Assembly: GCF_035999195.1 (NCBI RefSeq)
Contig: NZ_DASYGY010000009.1
Coordinates: forward strand, 558,001 to 622,000
From: Pseudoxanthomonas sp.
GTDB lineage: Bacteria > Pseudomonadota > Gammaproteobacteria > Xanthomonadales > Xanthomonadaceae
Direction: 5' to 3'
Length of the DNA: 64,000 nucleotides
Shown here: one piece after another, positions 6,791 through 14,821 of the stretch
Numbering within the stretch: the stretch's first letter is position 1
Layout of the letters: each line of letters opens with the position of its first letter
Program-made: the position numbers and the translations under genes
The notes under the pieces: generated by a model
What the model saw: the letters and a program-made list of their open reading frames with translations, nothing else
Databases searched by the model: none
What the model was told of the DNA's origin: nothing

Positions 6791-9700
6791 TTACATGTTC
6801 CGCCGGTACTCGCCGCCCACGTCGTACAGCGCGTGGCTGATCTGGCCTAGGCTGTGCGTCTTCACCGCCTCGATCAGGGCCTCGAACACGTTGCGGCGCT
6901 CGCGCGCGGTGCGCTGCAGGTAGGCCAGGCCATGGCCATCGTGCACCTCGGGCTCGGCGTGTTCTTCCAGCGCGGCGGCGTGGCTGTGGTCGGTCTCGCC
7001 TTCCGGCGCCAGCGCGTTGCGGCTGGCCTGCCACGCACGGACGTTGGCGATCTGCTGGGCCTTCTCGTCCTCGGTCGAGCGGATCAGCTCGATCTCGGTG
7101 GCGATCTCGCCGCCGTGCTCGCGCGGCAGGAAGGTGTTCACGCCTACCAGCGGCAGGCTGCCGTCGTGCTTCTTGTGCTCGTAGTACAGCGACTCTTCCT
7201 GGATCTTGCCGCGCTGGTACATGGTGTCCATCGCGCCGAGCACGCCACCGCGCTCGCTGATGGCCTCGAATTCCTTGTAGACCGCCTCTTCCACGATGTC
7301 GGTCAGCTGGTCGACCACGAAGCTGCCCTGCCACGGGTTCTCGTTGAAGTTCAGCCCCAGCTCCTTGTTGATGATCATCTGGATGGCCACCGCGCGGCGC
7401 ACGCTTTCTTCCGTCGGCGTGGTGATGGCCTCGTCGTAGGCGTTGGTGTGCAGGCTGTTGCAGTTGTCGAACAGCGCGTACAGCGCCTGCAGCGTGGTGC
7501 GGATGTCGTTGAACTGGATCTCCTGCGCGTGCAGCGAGCGGCCCGAGGTCTGGATGTGGTACTTCATCATCTGGCTGCGCTCGTTGGCGCCGTAGCGCTC
7601 GCGCATCGCTCTTGCCCAGATGCGGCGGGCGACGCGACCGATGACGGTGTACTCCGGGTCCATGCCGTTGCTGAAGAAGAACGACAGGTTGGGCGCGAAG
7701 TCGTCGATCTTCATGCCGCGCGCCAGGTAGTACTCCACGATGGTGAAGCCGTTGGACAGGGTGAAAGCCAGCTGGCTGATCGGGTTCGCCCCGGCCTCGG
7801 CGATGTGGTAGCCGCTGATGCTCACCGAGTAGAAGTTGCGCACCGCGTGGTCGACGAAGTACTGCTGGATGTCGCCCATCATGCGCAGGGCGAACTCGGT
7901 GCTGAAGATGCAGGTGTTCTGCGCCTGGTCTTCCTTCAGGATGTCGGCCTGCACGGTGCCGCGCACGGTCGCCAGTGTCTCGGCCTTGATGCGGGCGTAG
8001 GTGTCCGCGTCCACCAGCTGGTCGCCGGTGATGCCGAGCAGGCCCAGGCCCAGGCCGTTGTTGGTCGGCGGCAGTTCGCCGTGGTACTGCGGACGAACGC
8101 GGCCTTCGAAGAAGGCGTCGATCTTCTTCTGCGCCTCGGCCCAGCGCGCGTCGTCGGCCTTCAGGTATTTCTCCACCTGCTGGTCGATGGCGGTGTTCAT
8201 GAACATCGCCAGGATGATCGGCGCCGGTCCGTTGATGGTCATCGACACCGAGGTGGTGGGCGCGCACAGGTCGAAGCCGGAGTACAGCTTCTTCATGTCG
8301 TCCAGCGTGGGGATGTTGACGCCGGAGTTGCCGATCTTGCCGTAGATGTCCGGGCGCGGCGCCGGGTCTTCGCCGTACAGCGTGACGCTGTCGAAGGCCG
8401 TGGACAGGCGCGCGGCCGGCTGGCCGACGCTGAGGTAATGGAAGCGGCGGTTGGTGCGCTCCGGCGTGCCTTCGCCGGCGAACATGCGGATGGGGTCCTC
8501 GCCGGTGCGGCGGTACGGATACACGCCGCCGGTGTACGGATAGCTGCCCGGCAGGTTCTCTTTCTGCAGGAACGTCAGCAGTTCGCCCCAGCCCTGGTAT
8601 GGCGGCGGCGCGATCTTCGGGATCTGCTGGTGGCTGAGCGAGGTGGTGTAGTTGTCGATGCGGATGGTCTTGCCGCGTACCTGGTACTCGTTGACCGGAT
8701 CGGTCACGGCCTTGTGCCGCGCCGGCCACTCGCGCAGCAGCTTCAGCGCCTCGGACGACAGCGACTGGAGGGCGTCGTTGTAGCGCTGGCGGAGGGTGAG
8801 CAATGAACGATCCACGGGGTGAGCCCCTCTCCCTTCACGGGAGAGGGGTTGGGGAGAGGGTGAGTCCGCGCCCGCCCCCTCTCCCGCCGCGCGCGGCGCG
8901 GCGACCTCTCCCGCAAGGGGAGAGGTGGGAAGCAGCGCATCCGATGCATACAACTCCAGCGCCTTCGGCAGCGCCGGATCCTCCAGATCCTTCAGCGCAT
9001 TCCAGTAGTGCTGCGCGCGGCTGGCGGTCTCGGCTTCGGTCTCGATGCGGCGGTTGATGCCGCGCCCCTGTTCGGCGATCTCGGCCAGGTAGCGCACGCG
9101 GCTGCCGGGGATCAGCACGGTGGCGCGCGGCTCCTTCAGCGTAGTGTCGATGGCCGGCGTCCACGTCTCCGCCGGCAGCTGCAGCTTCTCGCGCAGCAGG
9201 CGGCACAGGTTGGCGAACATCCAGCTGACGCCGGGGTCGTTGAACTGGCTGGCGATCGTGGGATACACGGGCACGTCGGCATCCGCGGTCTGGAACGCCA
9301 CGCGGTTGCGCTTCCACTGCTTGCGCACGTCGCGCAGCGCGTCTTCGGCGCCGCGCTTGTCGTACTTGTTCAGCACGATCAGCTCGGCGAAGTCGATCAT
9401 GTCGATCTTCTCCAACTGGCTGGCCGCGCCGTAGTCGCTTGTCATCACGTACATGGGGAAGTCGACCAGGTCGACGATCTCCGAATCGCTCTGGCCGATG
9501 CCGGCGGTCTCGACGATCACCAGGTCGAAGCCGAGCGACTTCAGGAAGGCGATGCAGTCCTTCAGCACGGCATTGGTCGCCACGTGCTGGCGGCGGGTGG
9601 CCATCGAGCGCATGTAGATGCGCTCGCTGCGCAGCGCGTTCATGCGGATGCGGTCGCCGAGCAGCGCGCCGCCGGTGCGGCGACGGGTGGGATCGACCGA

Positions 9701-10462
9701 GATCACGGCGATATGCATCTGCGGGAAGCAGGACAGGAAGCGGTTCATCAGTTCGTCGGTGACCGACGACTTGCCGGCGCCGCCGGTGCCGGTGATCCCG
9801 ATCACTGGCGTGATCGGGCGGGATTCGGGATTGGAGATTGGGGATTCGGCAGCGCGCTGGGCCGCCCAACCCTTGCGCATCAGGGCCAGCTCGGCCTCGG
9901 AGAACACGCCGTCCTCGATGGCGGACAACATCCGGCCGATGCCCATCTCGTCATTGATCGCAGGCTTCGGCTCTCTCGAATCCCGACTCCCCAATCCCGA
10001 TTCCCGGTCATTGCGCGCAGTGCGCGCTATGACATCGCCGATCATTTCGACCAGGCCCATCTTCATGCCGTCGTTCGGGTGGTAGATGCGCTCCACGCCG
10101 TAGGCCTGCAGTTCCGCGATTTCTTCGGGCGTGATGGTGCCGCCGCCGCCGCCGAACACACGCACGTGGCCGGCGCCGCGTTCCTTGAGCATGTCGACCA
10201 TGTACTTGAAGTACTCGACATGCCCGCCTTGGTAGCTGGACAGCGCGATGGCGTCGGCGTCTTCCTGCAGCGCGGCGCGGACGACGTCCTCGACGCTGCG
10301 GTTGTGGCCCAGGTGGATGACTTCCGCGCCCTCGCCCTGGATCAGGCGGCGCATGATGTTGATGGCCGCGTCGTGCCCGTCGAACAGGCTGGCGGCGGTG
10401 ACGAAGCGCAACGGCGTGGCGTCGGCCTGGGCGGCGGGAAACTGGCTGGCGGGTGTGCTCAC
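6791..10462 (-). CDS. icmF: fused isobutyryl-CoA mutase IcmF with G-protein chaperone
   Basis: IcmF interconverts isobutyryl-CoA and n-butyryl-CoA (and related pairs) using adenosylcobalamin. The 1223-residue order is diagnostic: a B12-binding domain with DGHD (28-31) and SSYQGG (75-80), a MeaI-type GTPase with Walker A GTGGAGKS (225-232), and a C-terminal mutase barrel (about 620-1200) containing APTTSVSMTINGPAP. Homologues are near 1090 residues; the excess here is concentrated in two stretches encoded by palindromic repeats (residues about 151-172 with 206-218, and about 509-552), all in inter-domain linkers. The start is GTG at 10462. It is divergent from the Sel1/oxygenase gene and precedes the DUF4255 gene. 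It fits the branched-chain catabolism seen further on. Confidence 0.93.
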   Translation of the reverse strand: MSTPASQFPAAQADATPLRFVTAASLFDGHDAAINIMRRLIQGEGAEVIHLGHNRSVEDVVRAALQEDADAIALSSYQGGHVEYFKYMVDMLKERGAGHVRVFGGGGGTITPEEIAELQAYGVERIYHPNDGMKMGLVEMIGDVIARTARNDRESGLGSRDSREPKPAINDEMGIGRMLSAIEDGVFSEAELALMRKGWAAQRAAESPISNPESRPITPVIGITGTGGAGKSSVTDELMNRFLSCFPQMHIAVISVDPTRRRTGGALLGDRIRMNALRSERIYMRSMATRRQHVATNAVLKDCIAFLKSLGFDLVIVETAGIGQSDSEIVDLVDFPMYVMTSDYGAASQLEKIDMIDFAELIVLNKYDKRGAEDALRDVRKQWKRNRVAFQTADADVPVYPTIASQFNDPGVSWMFANLCRLLREKLQLPAETWTPAIDTTLKEPRATVLIPGSRVRYLAEIAEQGRGINRRIETEAETASRAQHYWNALKDLEDPALPKALELYASDALLPTSPLAGEVAAPRAAGEGAGADSPSPQPLSREGRGAHPVDRSLLTLRQRYNDALQSLSSEALKLLREWPARHKAVTDPVNEYQVRGKTIRIDNYTTSLSHQQIPKIAPPPYQGWGELLTFLQKENLPGSYPYTGGVYPYRRTGEDPIRMFAGEGTPERTNRRFHYLSVGQPAARLSTAFDSVTLYGEDPAPRPDIYGKIGNSGVNIPTLDDMKKLYSGFDLCAPTTSVSMTINGPAPIILAMFMNTAIDQQVEKYLKADDARWAEAQKKIDAFFEGRVRPQYHGELPPTNNGLGLGLLGITGDQLVDADTYARIKAETLATVRGTVQADILKEDQAQNTCIFSTEFALRMMGDIQQYFVDHAVRNFYSVSISGYHIAEAGANPISQLAFTLSNGFTIVEYYLARGMKIDDFAPNLSFFFSNGMDPEYTVIGRVARRIWARAMRERYGANERSQMMKYHIQTSGRSLHAQEIQFNDIRTTLQALYALFDNCNSLHTNAYDEAITTPTEESVRRAVAIQMIINKELGLNFNENPWQGSFVVDQLTDIVEEAVYKEFEAISERGGVLGAMDTMYQRGKIQEESLYYEHKKHDGSLPLVGVNTFLPREHGGEIATEIELIRSTEDEKAQQIANVRAWQASRNALAPEGETDHSHAAALEEHAEPEVHDGHGLAYLQRTARERRNVFEALIEAVKTHSLGQISHALYDVGGEYRRNM
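8816..8935. repeat. CTCTCCC-type repeat inserted in frame within icmF
   Basis: The segment has two hairpins, CCCCTCTCCCTTCACGGGAG and ACCTCTCCCGCAAGGGGAGA, around a GC-rich centre, the same design as the intergenic repeat at 5050-5200. It encodes about 43 residues of linker (LLPTSPLAGEVAAPRAAGEG and onward) between the GTPase and mutase domains of IcmF and keeps the frame open. Confidence 0.8.
9819..10007. repeat. inverted GGGATTCGG repeats inside icmF
   Basis: Two arms, CGGGATTCGGGATTGGAGAT (from 9819) and, inverted, CCCGACTCCCCAATCCCGAT (within 9976-10007), flank about 125 bp that encode IcmF residues 166-206. The arms are read as DRESGLGSRDSREP and ESPISNPESRP. The same kind of pair is found between genes at 33044-33150. 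Confidence 0.75.
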
Positions 10463-10612
10463 GCGGACTCACTGGCAGTGCGGACAGACGCGGGATTGTA
10501 GCCGCTCGCGCGTGGACACCTCACCAATTGCACACCAGTGGACACGGCACGCACACCCTACGGTGGCGTGCGGTGGCGCGGTGGATCGCCGGGCTTCCGC
10601 TACCATCCGCGC

Positions 10613-11866
10613 ATGCGGACCAATGCGGCACAGACCGGAACATCCACCACCACGGGCGACGCGCTGTTCGCGCAGGCGCGCGCGCTGGTGCAGCAGGGTG
10701 AGCACGAGCAGGCGTTCGCGTGCTACGTGCAGGCCGCGGATGCCGGCCATCCCGCCTCCATGATCGAGGCCGCACGCATGGCGATGCATGGGGTCGGCAC
10801 CCCGCAGGACATCGGGCGCGCGCTCACCTGGCTGGCGGTTGCGGAAGAGCGGGGTCATCCGGCGGCGGCCTATTACCTGGCATGGCTGGGCGCGGGCGGT
10901 ACCGCCCTGCCCTTCGACGGCGCCGTGCAGGCGCGCCTGTTGGCCGCGGCCAACGGCGGGCATCCGTCGGCCATGCTCGCGCTGGCGGTGTACTTCGGGC
11001 ACAAGGCGGCACCCGACGATCAGCAGCGCTGCATCGCCCTGCTCGAACAGGCCGCGCATGCGGGACATGCCGTCGCCGCGATGTTGCTGGCGGAGCGGCT
11101 GGCGCGCGGCGAAGGCATGGCACCCGACCCTGCCGCCGCCGCGCAGCTGCGCGAGCAGCTGATGACGGCTGGCCATCCGTCCCTGCCCGAGGTACCGGGT
11201 GATGCCGGCCTCGCATGGCCGGGCGCGCCCGGCGTGCTTGAGCTCGCCGACGTGCTATCGGTGCCGGCGGTCACCCAACGCGCGCAAGCGCCGCGCGTCT
11301 GGACGATCGACGGCCTGCTGTCGGCGGACGAGTGCCGGCTGCTGATCGCGCACAGCCTGCCCCGGCTGAGGCGCTCGCGCGCCGTCGATCCGCGCACCGG
11401 CGCGCCGCGCGAGGTGGCGCTGCGTACCAGCAGCGATGCCACGCATGACCCGATGCTGGAGGACGTGGCGATCCGCCTGGTGCAGGCGCGGATGGCCGCC
11501 GCTGCCGGCGTGCCGCTGGCGCATGCCGAACGCCTGACCGTGCTGCGCTACCTGCCGGGCGAGCAGTACCGACCGCATCGCGACTACCTGCCGCCGGGTT
11601 CGCCGGAAACGGATCGGCCCGACGCGGGCAACCGGCTGCGCACGATCTGCGTGTATCTCAACGGCGTTGAGGCAGGCGGCGCCACGGCGTTCCCGCGCGC
11701 AGGACTGGAGATTGCCCCGAAGGCAGGCAGGGCCGTGGTCTTCGACAACCTGCACGCCGACGGTCGTCCCGATCCGGACAGCCTGCACGCCGGCCTGCCG
11801 GTCGAAGCCGGCGAGAAGTGGCTGGCAACCCTGTGGATCCGCCAGCGCCCCTACCGCGCGTTGTAG
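10613..11866 (+). CDS. Sel1-repeat protein with C-terminal prolyl 4-hydroxylase-like 2OG-Fe(II) oxygenase
   Basis: A 417-residue protein. Residues about 15-190 form Sel1/TPR-like repeats (AFACYVQAADAGHPASMIEA, then ALTWLAVAEERGHPAAAYYL and others). The C-terminal half is a P4Hc-type dioxygenase: TVLRYLPGEQYRPHRDYL supplies the first His and Asp iron ligands, CVYLNGVEAGGATAFP the jelly-roll core, and LHAG..VEAGEKWLATLWIR the distal His and the basic residues that hold 2-oxoglutarate. The start at 10613 is the first Met of the continuous Sel1 domain; the upstream extension to 10538 is Arg/Gly-rich. Substrate unknown; bacterial relatives hydroxylate proline in proteins. It is divergent from icmF. 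Confidence 0.85.
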   Translation: MRTNAAQTGTSTTTGDALFAQARALVQQGEHEQAFACYVQAADAGHPASMIEAARMAMHGVGTPQDIGRALTWLAVAEERGHPAAAYYLAWLGAGGTALPFDGAVQARLLAAANGGHPSAMLALAVYFGHKAAPDDQQRCIALLEQAAHAGHAVAAMLLAERLARGEGMAPDPAAAAQLREQLMTAGHPSLPEVPGDAGLAWPGAPGVLELADVLSVPAVTQRAQAPRVWTIDGLLSADECRLLIAHSLPRLRRSRAVDPRTGAPREVALRTSSDATHDPMLEDVAIRLVQARMAAAAGVPLAHAERLTVLRYLPGEQYRPHRDYLPPGSPETDRPDAGNRLRTICVYLNGVEAGGATAFPRAGLEIAPKAGRAVVFDNLHADGRPDPDSLHAGLPVEAGEKWLATLWIRQRPYRAL

Positions 11867-11873
11867 CGCCCGG

Positions 11874-12803
11874 TCAGCAGAGCCCGAATGGCAGCTCACG
11901 CGTGGAGACCACGCGCTGGCCGACGGCTTCGCCACGCAGGAAACGCAGCGAGGCGTCCAGCGTTTCCGGCGCGATGGTCACGCGGTGGTGGCCGAGGCCG
12001 GTGGTGCTGAGCAGCGTGGCCTGCGGCCAATAGCGCGCATAGCGCTCGCCTTCGCACCACGGCACGTCGGTGTCTTCCAGGTCGTGCACCACCAGGCCCG
12101 GCCGCGCGATCCGCGGTGCGGTGGCCTGCGCGTGCAGGTCGCGGATGTCGTGCGCAGTGAGTTCCTGGTAGTCGTCGAACAGGCGTCGGCTGAGGAACTG
12201 CGCCAGTCCCACCATGCCGCCGAACCGTTGCGCGGCATCGAACGGGTCGGCCGCGGGCGCCAGCAGGATCGCGCGGTCGGCCTGCAGGCCGCGCGCCATG
12301 GCGATGGCGGTCGCGGCGCCGCCGAGCGAATGACCGACGACCGCCGCCAGCGGACCGGTGTGATCGGCGACCCGGGCGATCGCCTCGGCGAACATCGGCA
12401 GCGTGGCGCGGCGCCCGCTGCTGCGGCCATGCGCCGGCTGGTCGAACGTCGCCACGGCGTAGCCGGCACGACGCAGCGGTTCGACCCACGGCAGGAAGCG
12501 CAGGCCGAAGCTGGACCATCCATGGGCCAGCAACACGGTCGGCTCGCGGCCCGGATCGCCCCAGGTGTAGGTCGCCAGGCGTTCGCGGCCGAAGGCGAGT
12601 TCGCCCAGCCGCGCGCCGCCCGTGTCGGCCTGGCGCGCGCGGGTGCGGGCGCCAGGCATCGGGGTGCAGAACAGCTGGAAGGCGCGGGCCAGCGTGCTGC
12701 GCGGCGCGATCCAGCTGCCGACGGCGAGGCGGACGCTGAGCAGGCGCAGGGCCACGGGTTTGCGAACGGTCGTGCTATTTCGAGGTGCAGTGACAGCGGC
12801 CAT
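11874..12803 (-). CDS. alpha/beta hydrolase
   Basis: A 309-residue alpha/beta-hydrolase fold protein. The oxyanion segment LLAHGW, the nucleophile elbow GHSLGG, an acidic residue near ..HDLEDTDVPW and the C-terminal GLGHHR with the catalytic His are all visible in order. The substrate cannot be read. It is the second gene of a pair with a TetR regulator 21 bp upstream. Codons 8-13 of the frame chosen here coincide with an 18-bp copy of the putative TetR operator, so either the regulator binds inside the gene or translation begins further in. Location is probably cytoplasmic; there is no signal peptide. Confidence 0.85.
   Translation of the reverse strand: MAAVTAPRNSTTVRKPVALRLLSVRLAVGSWIAPRSTLARAFQLFCTPMPGARTRARQADTGGARLGELAFGRERLATYTWGDPGREPTVLLAHGWSSFGLRFLPWVEPLRRAGYAVATFDQPAHGRSSGRRATLPMFAEAIARVADHTGPLAAVVGHSLGGAATAIAMARGLQADRAILLAPAADPFDAAQRFGGMVGLAQFLSRRLFDDYQELTAHDIRDLHAQATAPRIARPGLVVHDLEDTDVPWCEGERYARYWPQATLLSTTGLGHHRVTIAPETLDASLRFLRGEAVGQRVVSTRELPFGLC
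12764..12781 (-). promoter_or_regulatory. second copy of putative TetR operator, inside hydrolase 5' end
   Basis: The minus strand reads GAAATAGCACGACCGTTC, identical over 18 bp to the sequence in front of the tetR gene. Here the right half of the palindrome (TCTATT) is not kept. It lies 22-39 bases into the hydrolase gene. Confidence 0.5.
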
Positions 12804-12824
12804 GGCGGTGGGCCCTCGGGGGCG

Positions 12825-13445
12825 TCAGGCGGGGGTGGAGACGGCGGGGGCGCCGTAGGACGCCAGCAGGCGGTCCAGGGAACGGCGGGCGAGGTGCGGC
12901 GCCTGGTCGGCGTCGTAAAGGCGGGCGTCGTGCAGGCCCTGGGCGATGGCGAACAGCTCGAACGCCAGCAGTACCGGGTCGGTGTCGCGCGACAGTTCGC
13001 CGGTCTCGATGCACATGCCGATCGCTTTCATCAGCTGCAGGCGCAGCTGGCGCAGCCAGTCGACGATGCGGTCGTGCAGCAGGCCCGGGCGGGCGTCGTA
13101 CTCGTGGGCGGCGGCGAGGATGACGCAGCCGTCCGGGTTGTCGCAGACCCAGCCGAACCAGTTCTCCATGATCGCGCGCAGCCGCGGCAGACCACGCGGC
13201 AAACCCACTGCAGGCGCAATGACCGCGCGCGCATAGCGTTCGGCGGTCCACTCCAGCACGGTCAGCTGCAGGTCCTCGCGCGAGCCGAAGTGGGCGAACA
13301 CGCCGCTCTTCGACATGCCGGCGGCCGTGGCCAGCTCACCGATCGACAGCCCCTCCAGTCCGTGCCTGGCGGCGATGTCGTAGGCCCGCGCGACGATCAT
13401 CTCGCGGGTGGCATTCCCCTTGTGGGTGGCAGCGTGCGGCGTCAT
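12825..13445 (-). CDS. TetR/AcrR-family transcriptional regulator
   Basis: A 206-residue regulator. The N-terminal DNA-binding domain (about 10-60) shows the TetR pattern: MIVARAYDIAARHGLEGLSI, then GELATAAGMSKSGVFAHFGS as the helix-turn-helix and REDLQLTVL after it. The C-terminal ligand domain is of the TetR_C type and its inducer cannot be predicted. It is the first gene of a two-gene unit with the alpha/beta hydrolase. A palindrome between its putative -35 and -10 elements points to autorepression. Confidence 0.9.
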   Translation of the reverse strand: MTPHAATHKGNATREMIVARAYDIAARHGLEGLSIGELATAAGMSKSGVFAHFGSREDLQLTVLEWTAERYARAVIAPAVGLPRGLPRLRAIMENWFGWVCDNPDGCVILAAAHEYDARPGLLHDRIVDWLRQLRLQLMKAIGMCIETGELSRDTDPVLLAFELFAIAQGLHDARLYDADQAPHLARRSLDRLLASYGAPAVSTPA

Positions 13446-13452
13446 GGGCCAT

Positions 13453-13481
13453 GAAATAGCACGACCGTTCTATTCCCGCAA
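13453..13481 (-). promoter_or_regulatory. tetR promoter with embedded palindromic operator
   Basis: On the minus strand TTGCGG (13481-13476) and TATTTC (13458-13453) are 17 bp apart and suit -35 and -10 elements. Between and over them lies the imperfect palindrome AATAGCACGACCGTTCTATT (13455-13474). The -10 is so close to the ATG that the leader must be very short or absent. Confidence 0.55.
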
Positions 13482-13664
13482 GGGCACGGATCCCGTCGGC
13501 CGGTCGCCCCACCCTGTCATCTCGCCGCGGACCGATTGGATTAGACTGACGCCCTGCGACGACCACGGCGTGATCCGGAAACGTCGCTTTTTTCTTTTCT
13601 GACAACCCGTTAGCCGCCCACAGGCAAGCCCGCGCCGGTCCCCACCCGCGCACCGGAGCCACCC

Positions 13665-14765
13665 ATGATCTTCGAAACCCTCGACACGTCCGGCCACGAA
13701 CAGGTCGTCTTCTGCCACAACCCGGACGCCGGGCTGAAGGCCATCATCGCCATCCACAGCACCGTGCTGGGCCCCGCGCTGGGCGGTGTGCGCATGCGTC
13801 CCTACGCCGACAGCGGGCTGGCGCTGACCGATGCGCTGCGGCTGAGCCGCACGATGACCTACAAGAACGCGCTGGCCGGCCTGAACGTGGGCGGCGGCAA
13901 GGCGGTGATCATCGGCGACAGCAGCGTGGACAAGACCGAGGTGCTGTTCCGCAGCTTTGGACGCTATGTCGATTCGCTGGGCGGCCGCTACATCACCGCC
14001 GAGGACGTCGGCACCGACGTCAACGACATGGAGAACGTCTACCGCGAGACCGAGTACGTGGTCGGCGTGCACCAGGTCCATGGCGGTTCCGGCGACCCGG
14101 CGCCGTTCACCGCCTACGGTGCGCTGCAGGGCCTGATGGCCACGCTGAACCGCAAGTTCGGCAACGAGGAGATCGGCAAGTACAGCATCGCCGTGCAGGG
14201 CCTGGGCCACATCGGCATGGAGTACGTGAAGCTGCTGAAGGAACGCGGTGCCAAGCTGTTCGTCACCGACCTCAATCCGGCGCTGGTGGAGCACGCGGTG
14301 GAGGAATACGGCGCCGAGGCGGTCAAGCCGGACGAGATCTACGACCTGCCGGTGGACGTGTTCAGCCCGTGCGCGCTGGAGTACGCCATCAACGAACAGA
14401 CCCTGCCCCGCCTGAAGGCCAAGGTCATCTGCGGCACCGCCAACAACCAGATGTCGCATGTCACCGGCGTCGAAGCGGCCAAGCGCGGCATCCTGTACGC
14501 GCCCGACTACGCGGTCAACGCGGGCGGCGTGATGAACGTCTCGCTGGAGATCGACGGCTACAATCGCGAGCGCGCCATGCGCATGATGCGGACCATCTAC
14601 CACACCGTCGGCAGGATCTTCGACCTGGCGGAGAAGGAAAACATCGCGCCGCAGTATGCAGCCGACCGCATCGCCGAAGCGCGCATGACCGCGATCGGCA
14701 AGCTCAAGCTGCCGCTGGGCCGCACCGCACCGCGCTTCATGGGGCATCTGCGCGGCGAACACTGA
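13665..14765 (+). CDS. ldh: leucine (branched-chain amino acid) dehydrogenase
   Basis: NAD-dependent oxidative deamination of leucine, valine or isoleucine to the 2-oxo acid and ammonia. At 366 residues it has the usual length of leucine dehydrogenase. The Glu/Leu/Phe/Val dehydrogenase core is clear: GPALGGVRMRPY, TYKNALAGLNVGGGKAVI with two lysines (67 and 79) in the expected substrate and catalytic positions, and the Rossmann motif VQGLGHIG for NAD. Specificity within the family is inferred from length and from the neighbouring leucine-degradation genes. The following gene, liuA, starts 56 bp on in the same direction, so the two may be cotranscribed. Confidence 0.9.
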   Translation: MIFETLDTSGHEQVVFCHNPDAGLKAIIAIHSTVLGPALGGVRMRPYADSGLALTDALRLSRTMTYKNALAGLNVGGGKAVIIGDSSVDKTEVLFRSFGRYVDSLGGRYITAEDVGTDVNDMENVYRETEYVVGVHQVHGGSGDPAPFTAYGALQGLMATLNRKFGNEEIGKYSIAVQGLGHIGMEYVKLLKERGAKLFVTDLNPALVEHAVEEYGAEAVKPDEIYDLPVDVFSPCALEYAINEQTLPRLKAKVICGTANNQMSHVTGVEAAKRGILYAPDYAVNAGGVMNVSLEIDGYNRERAMRMMRTIYHTVGRIFDLAEKENIAPQYAADRIAEARMTAIGKLKLPLGRTAPRFMGHLRGEH

Positions 14766-14821
14766 CGTAAAACGACGTACAGAAAAAACTGGAAGTTGGG
14801 CCGCGGAGGAGGGAGGACCGA

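Noticed and set aside
6729..8806. Long open frames overlapping icmF on both strands
   Set aside because: They are alternative frames of the mutase domain and show Arg/Pro/Ala-rich nonsense translation.
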